This document shows positions 24,962 through 32,055 of a stretch of 40,971 nucleotides of DNA, one piece after another. The DNA lies in the NCBI RefSeq assembly GCF_011045025.1, contig NZ_JAAKZX010000075.1:1-40971 (forward strand), read 5' to 3'. The notes below the pieces were generated by a model, which worked only from the letters and a program-made list of their open reading frames with translations, did not search any database and was not told the origin of the DNA. The stretch's first letter is position 1; every line of letters starts with the position of its first letter. This DNA comes from Streptomyces ureilyticus. GTDB taxonomy: Bacteria; Actinomycetota; Actinomycetes; Streptomycetales; Streptomycetaceae. The position numbers and the translations under genes were made by a program.

Positions 24962-27495
24962 GGCGGGCCCTCTCGTTCCGTTGGAAGCCCCGAGTCCGCG
25001 AGGACCGATGCTTGCGGCGGCACGGCGATCTCGCTCCACACCTGCTTGCCGCCGGCCACCGGCACCGTGCCGAAGGACTCCGACACCGCATCGACCAGAA
25101 CCAGGCCTCGGCCTCCGGTGGCCTCCCAGTCCACGATCACCGGCTTGGCGGGCGCACGCGGCGAGGCGTCGTTCACACTGATGCGTACCCGGTCCCCGCG
25201 GAGCGTCAGGTCGACGCGGACCTCACCCTGGGTGTGCACCAGGGCGTTGGTGACCAGTTCGGACACGACCAGCAACACGGCGTCGGCCACTTCCTGGACG
25301 TTCCACCGACGCAGTGTGCGGGACGTGAAACGGCGGGCATGCATGACGGCGTCGGGCAGCCGCCACACCGTCCAGCCGGCCCGTATCGGCCGGATCTCCA
25401 TGCCGTCGTAGCGCAGCAGCAACAGGGCCACGTCGTCCTCACGACGCCCGATGTCGCCGAGGAGTTCGTCGGCCATCCGCCCAGGATCCACCGGATCGGC
25501 CGCGGCGAACGCGATGCGGGTACGGCGCATGCCCTCGTCCAGCGGCAGGTCCGAGGCCTCGACCAGCCCGTCGGTGACCAGGGCGAGCACCGCGCCGGGG
25601 GCCAGTGCGCCCGCGGTGATGGGGAACTCCGCCTCCGCGAGGATGCCCAGCGGAGGGCCGCCCTCGACCTCCACCTCCTCGGTGCTGCCGTCGGGATGAC
25701 GTACCAGCGGGGAGAGGTGTCCGGCCCGGACGAAAAGGATGTTGCCCTCCTCCAGGTCCAGTTCGGCATAGCAGCAGGTGGCGAACAGGTCGGTCTCCAT
25801 GCCGACGAGGAGGCGGTTGGCGTGGGAGACGACCACATCGGGCGGGTGGCCCTCCACCGCGTAGGCCCTGACCGCGGTACGCATCTGGCCCATGATCGTC
25901 GCGGCTCCGGCACTGTGTCCTTGTACGTCCCCGATGACCAGCGCCACGCGATCCTCGGAGAGGGCGATGACGTCGTACCAGTCACCGCCCACCTGCAGCC
26001 CCCGCCTGGCCGGCAGATAGCGGGCGACGGCCGTGCCGCCGGGCAGTTCGGGGAGGCGCCGGGGCAGCAGGCTGCGCTGCAGCATCGTCGCGAGCTCCTG
26101 CTCGGCGTCGTACGCGTGGGCCCGCCTGAGGGCCTGCCCGACCAGCGCCGCGGTGGCGGTCAGCAGGGACCGCTCCTCGGGGACGAACTCGTGCGGCCGG
26201 TCCCAGCCGACGAGGCACACACCGGCGACCCGGCCCTGGGCGGGGAGGGGCAGCACGGCCAGACCTCCGGTGCCGATGCCTGCAAGGCCGGGTTCGAGGG
26301 GGGTGCCGGCGGGCCACAGATCGATACGTCCGTCCCGCAGGGCCACCTGAAGGGTGGGCAGGGCGCTGACCGGTGCGTCGGGCCATTCCGAGCGCCACTC
26401 GGATCGCCATATCTCCGGCCAGGCGTCGGGGTGCGGCGGGTCGAGCACGCTGACCATGAGCCGGTCGTCCTGCAACTCGGCGAGCGCCACCCGGTCGGCG
26501 CCCAGCGGCTCACGCAGTGCGGTGACCACGACTCGGCTGACGTCGCCGACTGTCGTGGCATCGTCGAGTGCGGCGGTCAACCACTGGATCCGGGAGACGT
26601 CGTCGGCGGTCCGGCGCAGCACCGAGGTCGCCATGACCAGGCCCAGCACCTGCTCCGGCCGGTCATCGGTGGCCGCCACCACCCTGCACATCAGGCTCAG
26701 CCAGCGCATTTCACCGGTGGGGCGGCGGACACGGAACTCCAGCTCCCGCCGGCCGAAGGCCTGGCCGGACGGCTCAAGGACCGACACCATCGCGTGCATG
26801 TCCTCCGGGAGGACATGCACGATCAGGGTGTCGGCCTTGCCGTCGAAGTCGTCCGGCGCGATCCCGACCAGCTCGAGCAGCGTCTCGTCCGCGTCGATCA
26901 GGCCGGTGTCCGGCACCAGGACGAAGGTGCCGAGGCGCAGACTCCGCAGGGCGGGACTCAGGAGCGACGACGGCACGGGCCGGCTGGTCCCGGCCTGGAG
27001 TATGCCGGCGACGGCGTCGGCGTATCGCTCGAGGAAGCTCCGTTGCTCGGCCTCGAAGCCGTCCGCGAGATGCCCCACGACGACGAGGCAGCCCAGTCGC
27101 CTGCCCCCCGCCCTCAGTGGCAGCGCGCCCAGCGATGTGTCCGCTCGCGGCGGCGTCGGCCCGCCCTCGGGGTAGGAGGCGAGTGCGGCGGGGTTCAGCC
27201 ACAGCGGCCGGTCGGTGCGGAGGGCGTGCGCCGCGGGTGAGCCGCCGGGCAGGGGCAGCCGGTCCGGCAGCCCGTACTGGGACGTGGCGTATCCGGCGGC
27301 TTCCACCAGCAGCAGCTCTTCGGTCCCGGCACCGGGCACATAGACCGCCGCCACCGCCGCTCCGGCGAACGTCAGGGCCCGGTCACTCACGGCGGCCTCT
27401 GGCACCGGAGGCGGAGAACCGGTGTGCGCGGCGCCGGAGTCGGATGCCCGCAGCTCCGTGACTCCGGCCCGGGCACGGCCGTCATGAGGAGGCAT
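24958..27495 (-). CDS. GAF-PAS-GAF-SpoIIE phosphatase with HATPase domain
   Basis: 845 residues from ATG 27495 (MPPHDGRARAG); an in-frame GTG at 27552 is a less likely start. Domain order: GAF-like (about 15-175), PAS (about 183-290, FVLVPDTGLIDADETLLEL), second GAF (to about 450), PP2C/SpoIIE phosphatase (about 490-700) and an RsbW-like HATPase (about 712-835). Phosphatase metal motifs are GGDWYDV near 503, VIGDVQGHS near 520 and LVTDGLVEA near 640. The kinase-like part shows SELVTNALVHT and GGRGLVLVDAVSESFG. No membrane segment or signal peptide is present, so it is cytoplasmic. Such proteins control anti-anti-sigma factors by dephosphorylation and binding. It is coupled by ATGA to a sugar-binding lipoprotein gene, which is unusual. 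Confidence 0.9.
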   Translation of the reverse strand: MPPHDGRARAGVTELRASDSGAAHTGSPPPVPEAAVSDRALTFAGAAVAAVYVPGAGTEELLLVEAAGYATSQYGLPDRLPLPGGSPAAHALRTDRPLWLNPAALASYPEGGPTPPRADTSLGALPLRAGGRRLGCLVVVGHLADGFEAEQRSFLERYADAVAGILQAGTSRPVPSSLLSPALRSLRLGTFVLVPDTGLIDADETLLELVGIAPDDFDGKADTLIVHVLPEDMHAMVSVLEPSGQAFGRRELEFRVRRPTGEMRWLSLMCRVVAATDDRPEQVLGLVMATSVLRRTADDVSRIQWLTAALDDATTVGDVSRVVVTALREPLGADRVALAELQDDRLMVSVLDPPHPDAWPEIWRSEWRSEWPDAPVSALPTLQVALRDGRIDLWPAGTPLEPGLAGIGTGGLAVLPLPAQGRVAGVCLVGWDRPHEFVPEERSLLTATAALVGQALRRAHAYDAEQELATMLQRSLLPRRLPELPGGTAVARYLPARRGLQVGGDWYDVIALSEDRVALVIGDVQGHSAGAATIMGQMRTAVRAYAVEGHPPDVVVSHANRLLVGMETDLFATCCYAELDLEEGNILFVRAGHLSPLVRHPDGSTEEVEVEGGPPLGILAEAEFPITAGALAPGAVLALVTDGLVEASDLPLDEGMRRTRIAFAAADPVDPGRMADELLGDIGRREDDVALLLLRYDGMEIRPIRAGWTVWRLPDAVMHARRFTSRTLRRWNVQEVADAVLLVVSELVTNALVHTQGEVRVDLTLRGDRVRISVNDASPRAPAKPVIVDWEATGGRGLVLVDAVSESFGTVPVAGGKQVWSEIAVPPQASVLADSGLPTEREGPP

Positions 27496-27919
27496 CTTTC
27501 GCAACCTACCTCCCGTCCATGCCGCAGGTACCGACAAGACCGGGGCACCCACTACCAGAATCGCACACGGGGACTAAACGGACAGATCTACTTGATTGGC
27601 ATCTGTGCCGGACGTCGATGGCCGACGGAGCGGTGCAGGAATCCGGACCGCCGTAGCGCGGGCCGCGACCTCCGGCGCGACACACTCCGCGTCGCCACAC
27701 ACCTCGCGGGACGCGACCCGCTGCGATCGCGGATCACCACAGCCGGTGTCACACTGACGACGTGGTCGGCTGCCACTTCCACGCCCCCACCGCACTCGCA
27801 TCCCCCACACCGCGACGCACGCGCGCCGTTTCCCCACGCGTACCCGTTGAAGGCCGGTCGCGCGTAGTCCGTGAGCGCCCCCTCACCGCGCAAGGTGCAG
27901 GACAAGGGAGGTCTCTCAC
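27496..27919. other. Divergent promoter region without genes
   Basis: This 424-bp gap separates the leftward phosphatase gene from the rightward sugar importer. No convincing protein is encoded on either strand. An ACAGAT/ATCTGT inverted repeat (27582-27587 and 27601-27606, 13-bp spacer) lies 87 bases before the phosphatase start and could be an operator. A pocket at about 27560-27610 is visibly less G+C rich than its surroundings, as promoters often are. A good AAGGGAGG ribosome site lies just before 27920. No -35/-10 pair could be assigned with confidence. Confidence 0.5.
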
Positions 27920-29002
27920 ATGAAGGCCTGCATACGGGACGCGGCCGTCGTCATGGCCGCCGTCTCGACGGCCGTTGCTCTCACAGCATGCGGGGGTGCC
28001 GGGAACGACTCCGACGGGGGGACGCCGGAGATCGGTCTGCTGCTGCCGGCCGCCACCACGGAACGCTGGGAGGCGCAGGACAGGCCGTTGTTCGAGAAGA
28101 AGGTCCAGGAGCTGTGCGACGACTGCACGGTCGAGCATGCCAACGCCGAGAACGCCGTGGCCGTCCAGCGGCAGCAGATGGACTCGATGATCACCAAGGG
28201 GGTCGATGCCATCGTGCTGGTCGCCGTGGACGCCAGATCGCTCGGCGCCGCGGTCAGGAAGGCGGACGAAGCGGGTATCCCGGTCATCGCGTACGACCGG
28301 CTCGCCGAGGGCCCGGTCTCCGGCTATGTCTCCTTCGACGGCGAGGAGGTCGGCAGACAGCAGGGCAGGGCACTGGTGAACGCCATGGGCGACAGGGTGC
28401 CCGGAGGCCAGATCGTCATGATGAACGGCGATCCCAGCGACCCCAACACGGCGGCGTTCAAGAGGGGCGCGCTGTCCGAGCTCGAGGGGAAGGTGAAGAT
28501 CGGCAAGGCGTACGACACACACCAGTGGAGGACGGAGACCGCGAACATGAATATGTCCAACGCCATCTCCGCCCTCGGTGCCGACAACATCGACGGGGTC
28601 TACGCGGCCAACGACGGCCTCGCCGCCGGCAGCATCTCCGCCCTCAAGGCGAACAAGGTCAACCCGCTGCCCCCCGTCACCGGGCAGGACGCCGAACTCG
28701 GGGCCTTGCGGCGCTTGGTCGCCGGCGATCAGTACATGACCGTCTACAAGCCCTTCGGGCCCGAGGCTTCAGCGGGCGCCGAAATGGCCGTGGCCGCGGC
28801 CCGCGGTGAAAGCCTCGACCGCGTCGCCAAGAGCACGGTGAAGACCAGCGGCGGGGACACCGTGCCGGCCGTCCTGCTCACCCCCGTCTCCGTGACCGTC
28901 GGCACCATCAAGGACACCTTGGTGAAGAACCGCGTGTACACGGTCCAGCAGATCTGCACCCCCCAACTCGAGGCCGCCTGCAAGAGGGCGGGGCTGACCT
29001 GA
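27920..29002 (+). CDS. Sugar ABC transporter substrate-binding lipoprotein (XylF/ChvE-like)
   Basis: 360 residues from ATG 27920, after AAGGGAGG. Lipoprotein signal with lipobox ALTAC (Cys24). The mature domain has EIGLLLPAATTERWEAQD, HANAENAVAVQRQQMDSMI, AYDRLAEGPVSGYVSFDG, IVMMNGDPSDPNTAAF, GVYAANDGLAAGSI and VTGQDAELGALRRL, typical of D-xylose/multiple-monosaccharide binding proteins. It is the first gene of an importer operon with the ATPase and permease that follow. It is closely paralogous to the orphan lipoprotein at 23861-24961; the two are transcribed away from each other. The exact sugar is not determinable. Confidence 0.9.
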   Translation: MKACIRDAAVVMAAVSTAVALTACGGAGNDSDGGTPEIGLLLPAATTERWEAQDRPLFEKKVQELCDDCTVEHANAENAVAVQRQQMDSMITKGVDAIVLVAVDARSLGAAVRKADEAGIPVIAYDRLAEGPVSGYVSFDGEEVGRQQGRALVNAMGDRVPGGQIVMMNGDPSDPNTAAFKRGALSELEGKVKIGKAYDTHQWRTETANMNMSNAISALGADNIDGVYAANDGLAAGSISALKANKVNPLPPVTGQDAELGALRRLVAGDQYMTVYKPFGPEASAGAEMAVAAARGESLDRVAKSTVKTSGGDTVPAVLLTPVSVTVGTIKDTLVKNRVYTVQQICTPQLEAACKRAGLT

Positions 29003-29048
29003 CAGACCGGTCCAGCGAGGTCCGGGCCCCGGGAAGGAGATGGTTTGC

Positions 29049-29822
29049 GTGCCGGCTCCCCCCTTGCTGGCGCTGCACGGTGTGTGCAAGCGCTTCGGCG
29101 TCGTCGAGGTCCTCACGGACATCGAGTTGGAGATTCGCGCCGGCCAGGTGGTCGCTCTTCTCGGCGACACAGGGGCCGGCAAGTCCACCCTGGTCAAACT
29201 GATCTCCGGGGTCGCACCCGCGGACAAGGGCGTCATCGAGTGGGAGGGCGGGACGGTCCAGATCAGGCGCCCGCACGATGCCCGGGACCTCGGCATCGCC
29301 ACCGTCTACCAGGACCTCGCGCTGTGCGGGAACCTCGACGTCGTGGGCAATCTGTTCCTCGGACGGGAGATCCGCAGGTTCGGGTTCCTCGACGAGATGG
29401 AGATGGAGCGCCGCACCAGGCACCTGTTGGAACGCCTGACCAAGGATGTGCCCGACCTGCGCGCCCGAGTCGTCTCGCTGTCCGGCGACCAGCGGCAGAC
29501 GGTCGCGCTCGCCCGCTCACTCCTCGGCGACCCGCGGGTCCTCCTCCTGGACGAACCGACCGCGGCGCTGGGAATCGACCAGGCCAACGAGGTCCTGGAC
29601 CTCGTCGACGAGCTGCGTGACCGCGGCAAGGGAGTGCTGCTCATCAGCCACAACCTGGGCGATGTCAAAGCTCTCGCGGACCGGGCCGCCGTGCTGCGGC
29701 TCGGTCGCAACAACGGCTTCTTCGACGTGAACACCGCCCCTCAGGAGACGATCCTCTCTTCCATCACCGGCGCCACGGAGAACGTGCCGCGCCGGACGGC
29801 CGCCCCGGATGCGGGGTGGTGA
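29049..29822 (+). CDS. Sugar ABC transporter ATP-binding protein, single domain
   Basis: 257 residues from GTG 29049. An ATG at 29040 abuts the GGAAGGAG ribosome site, leaving no spacing, whereas GTG 29049 has a 9-base spacer; hence the later start. One ABC domain is present: Walker A GDTGAGKST, VYQDLALCGNLDVVGNLFLG around the Q loop, signature LSGDQRQ (Asp in place of the second Gly), Walker B VLLLDEPTAAL and switch His in LLISHNLGDV. Most sugar importers of this class use a tandem-domain ATPase of about 500 residues; a single domain resembles FrcA-type fructose/xylose ATPases. It follows the binding-protein gene by 46 bp and overlaps the permease start. Confidence 0.88.
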   Translation: MPAPPLLALHGVCKRFGVVEVLTDIELEIRAGQVVALLGDTGAGKSTLVKLISGVAPADKGVIEWEGGTVQIRRPHDARDLGIATVYQDLALCGNLDVVGNLFLGREIRRFGFLDEMEMERRTRHLLERLTKDVPDLRARVVSLSGDQRQTVALARSLLGDPRVLLLDEPTAALGIDQANEVLDLVDELRDRGKGVLLISHNLGDVKALADRAAVLRLGRNNGFFDVNTAPQETILSSITGATENVPRRTAAPDAGW

Positions 29823-31102
29823 AAGGTATGCGCGACATGGCGGACAACGACACGCGGGCCGAACCCGCCGCACCCCCCTCCGAGGCGCGCCGGCCGCGGC
29901 CCGGGCAGGCCGTCGCCCGGGCCGCGGAGAGCTGGGTCGCCGCCTTCCGGCGCAGGCTGGGCGCAGGCGAAGTGGGCAAGCTCCCCGCCGTCCTCGTCCT
30001 CGCCGCGGTCTGGATCACCTTCCAGTCCCTCAACGAGAACTTCCTCTCACCCCGGAACCTGTCCAATCTCAGCGTGGACATCGTGGGCACGGGTCTGATC
30101 GCGGTCGGCCTCGTCTTCGTGCTGCTGCTCGGTGAGCTCGACCTGTCGGTCGGCTCGATCAGCGCCCTCGCGGCGGCCGTCTTCGCCGTTCTGAACGTGA
30201 ACAACGGCGTGCCGGAATGGCTGGCCCTCATCATCGGAGTCCTCGCGGGCACCGTGGCGGGAACCGTCCAGGGCTTCTCCTTCGCCAGAACCCGGGTGCC
30301 GGCGTTCGTCGTCACCCTCGCCGGGCTGCTCACCTGGAACGGCCTCATGCTCTACGTCCTCGGGACCAGCGCCACCGTCAACCTCGACGAGAACGGGCTC
30401 GTCGCCAAGTTGACCAGCCATTACTTCACCAATGACGCCGCCGCCTACGGCCTGGCGGCGGTCGGCGTGGGCCTCGTCTTCCTCATGTCCTGCCTGGACA
30501 GGCGGCGCCGCAAGGCCGCCGACATGCCGCACCGCTCACTCCGGGAAACAGCGGTGCGCACGGGAGGCCTCGCGGTGATCGCGTTCGCCTCCGCTTATCT
30601 GCTCAACCGGTTCCAGGGGCTGCCGCTCGCCCTCCTGATCTTCCTCGTGGTGGTGGCCGTCCTCGACGTCATTCTTCGCCGCACGCACTACGGGCGGCAG
30701 GTCTACGCGCTCGGCGGCGGTGTCGAGGCGGCCCGTCGCGCCAGCCTCAGTGTGGCGCGGGTGCGGACCGCGGTGCTCGCGGTCTCGGGCACCATGGCCG
30801 CGATCGGCGGCCTGTTCCTGGCCTCGCGCATCACGTCCGTGAGCCAGGGTTCAGGCTCGAGCATCCTGCTGCTCAATGCCATCGCCGCAGCCGTCATCGG
30901 TGGCACCAGCCTGTTCGGCGGACGGGGTACGACCTGGTCGGCGGTGCTCGGGATGCTGGTCATCCAGTCGATCGCCTCGGGCATGGCCATCACGGACACG
31001 CCTGCCGCCGTCCAGTTCATGATCACAGGCGGGGTGCTGTTCGCCGCGGTGGTCATCGACTCACTGTCGCGTCGCTCGCAGGAGGCGCATGGGCGGGCTT
31101 GA
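29819..31102 (+). CDS. Sugar ABC transporter permease (XylH-like)
   Basis: 427 residues from GTG 29819, overlapping the ATPase TGA as GTGA; ATGs at 29828 and 29837 are alternatives. A cytoplasmic N-terminus of about 60 residues is followed by roughly ten membrane segments. Family motifs are LLLGELDLSVGSISALAAAV and, near the end, LLLNAIAAAVIGGTSLFGGRGT. Its length exceeds that of RbsC-type permeases and fits the XylH/multiple-monosaccharide group; a loop with CLDRRRRKAADMPHRSL is in the middle. It completes the three-gene importer. Nothing in the sequence tells which sugar passes. Confidence 0.9.
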   Translation: MKGMRDMADNDTRAEPAAPPSEARRPRPGQAVARAAESWVAAFRRRLGAGEVGKLPAVLVLAAVWITFQSLNENFLSPRNLSNLSVDIVGTGLIAVGLVFVLLLGELDLSVGSISALAAAVFAVLNVNNGVPEWLALIIGVLAGTVAGTVQGFSFARTRVPAFVVTLAGLLTWNGLMLYVLGTSATVNLDENGLVAKLTSHYFTNDAAAYGLAAVGVGLVFLMSCLDRRRRKAADMPHRSLRETAVRTGGLAVIAFASAYLLNRFQGLPLALLIFLVVVAVLDVILRRTHYGRQVYALGGGVEAARRASLSVARVRTAVLAVSGTMAAIGGLFLASRITSVSQGSGSSILLLNAIAAAVIGGTSLFGGRGTTWSAVLGMLVIQSIASGMAITDTPAAVQFMITGGVLFAAVVIDSLSRRSQEAHGRA

Positions 31103-31413
31103 CGCGTCTGCCGGTTCCTCTCGGTTCAGCGCACCCTTCCCAGGGGCATCGGCCTCCTCGTCATCGGCGTCCTGATGACCAGGGCGATGCCGACGCCGAA
31201 CCTGTGCGCGATGCAGTCACACGACAGAGAGAGCGAGTTGGACTCCACGCACGCGAGCAGGAGCAAAATCTCCACCACCGACTACGTCGCGGTTCACCGG
31301 AATACGTGCAAGACCTCTGGATGGCGCGATGGCTGGAACGAGGTTCCCTGGACGGGATAGTCGAATAGGAGGGCGGGTATCCGGAAGTGGCTCGTTAGAC
31401 TTTGGGGGCCACA
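31103..31413. other. Gene-free spacer before ramR
   Basis: This 311-bp stretch separates the sugar permease from the regulator gene. Short open frames here have no family features; one reads IGLLVIGVLMTR and may be a decayed membrane-protein fragment. The part from about 31240 onward is poorer in G+C than flanking genes. A possible -10 box TAGACT lies at about 31397-31402, which would place a transcript start within about 10 bases of the GTG start of ramR, giving an almost leaderless message. Confidence 0.4.
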
Positions 31414-32022
31414 GTGATCAAGGTTCTTGTTGTGCATGACGCCTGTCTGTTACGGCAGGCGCTGGCCATGCTGTTATGCCGGGAGCATGACCTGGAGGTG
31501 AACACGGCGTCGTGGTCGGACGCGGTGACCGGGTTGGTTTCCTGGCAGCCGCGGGTGTGCGTGCTGGACGTGGACGCCCCGGAATCGGCGGCGCCCATCT
31601 CTCAGTTGGCGCTGCTGGCTGAGCACGCGGCTGAGCGGAAATGCGGGCTGCTGGTGCTGGCACCACCCAGTAGACCGGGGCTGCTGTATCGCGTTTCGCA
31701 GGCGCAGGCGCAGGGATACGTCAGCAAGGGCGAGCCGTGCGAGGCGCTTCTGGGAGCCATCAGGCACGTGGCGCAGGGCGAACAGTTCGTGGACACCTCG
31801 CTGGGATGGGACTTTCTGCAGGCGGCGCGAGTCCCGCTGACCGAGCGGGAGTTGAGTGTTCTGTCCCTGGCCTCGCAAGGAGCTTCCGTTGCGGAGATAG
31901 CGGGTGACCTGCACCTGACGAACGGAACCGTGCGCAACTATCTGTCGGCCATCACCCGCAAGACGGGGGCCCGCAACCGCGTCGATGCCATCCGCATCTC
32001 CCAGAAGGCGGGCTGGGTCTGA
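31414..32022 (+). CDS. ramR: LuxR-type response regulator of the lanthipeptide cluster
   Basis: 202 residues from GTG 31414; a TTG at 31402 is less likely. The receiver domain (1-120) begins MIKVLVVHDACLLRQAL, has the phosphoacceptor candidate Asp52 (VCVLDVD) and the conserved Lys in GYVSKGEP. The first acidic pair is reduced to His8-Asp9, so phosphorylation may be weak or absent. The C-terminal LuxR helix-turn-helix (about 138-200) reads TERELSVLSLASQGASVAEIAGDLHLTNGTVRNYLSAI, quoted here in two joined halves. Codons 13 and 21 are TTA, implying dependence on the bldA tRNA. Position and type match RamR/AmfR, activator of the SapB/AmfS operons, but here the gene is convergent with ramB rather than following it in the same direction; the name is given by context. 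Confidence 0.8.
   Translation: MIKVLVVHDACLLRQALAMLLCREHDLEVNTASWSDAVTGLVSWQPRVCVLDVDAPESAAPISQLALLAEHAAERKCGLLVLAPPSRPGLLYRVSQAQAQGYVSKGEPCEALLGAIRHVAQGEQFVDTSLGWDFLQAARVPLTERELSVLSLASQGASVAEIAGDLHLTNGTVRNYLSAITRKTGARNRVDAIRISQKAGWV
31450..31476 (+). promoter_or_regulatory. Two TTA (bldA) codons early in ramR
   Basis: In-frame TTA triplets at 31450-31452 (Leu13) and 31474-31476 (Leu21). TTA is very rare in Streptomyces and needs the developmentally controlled leucyl tRNA encoded by bldA. Two codons near the start would gate translation of the regulator. Confidence 0.85.
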
Positions 32023-32055
32023 GGCGTTGGGAAGCTCCCCCGCGGACGTTTCCTT

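Noticed and set aside
25012..27240. 742-codon open frame on the + strand
   Set aside because: It runs opposite the SpoIIE-type gene, is rich in Gly/Arg/Val/His repeats typical of antisense reading of G+C-rich DNA, and has no family motif.
27582..27606. ACAGAT/ATCTGT dyad as a definite operator
   Set aside because: Only six bases per arm and no second copy nearby; kept as a remark in the promoter-region entry rather than a feature.
27424..27867. 147-codon open frame in the divergent promoter region
   Set aside because: No ribosome site, Arg/His/Pro-rich shadow composition, and it starts inside the phosphatase gene.
31099..31368. 89-codon open frame after the sugar permease
   Set aside because: Low-complexity Arg/His/Gln-rich reading with no motif; another frame here has a short hydrophobic remnant but no start signal.
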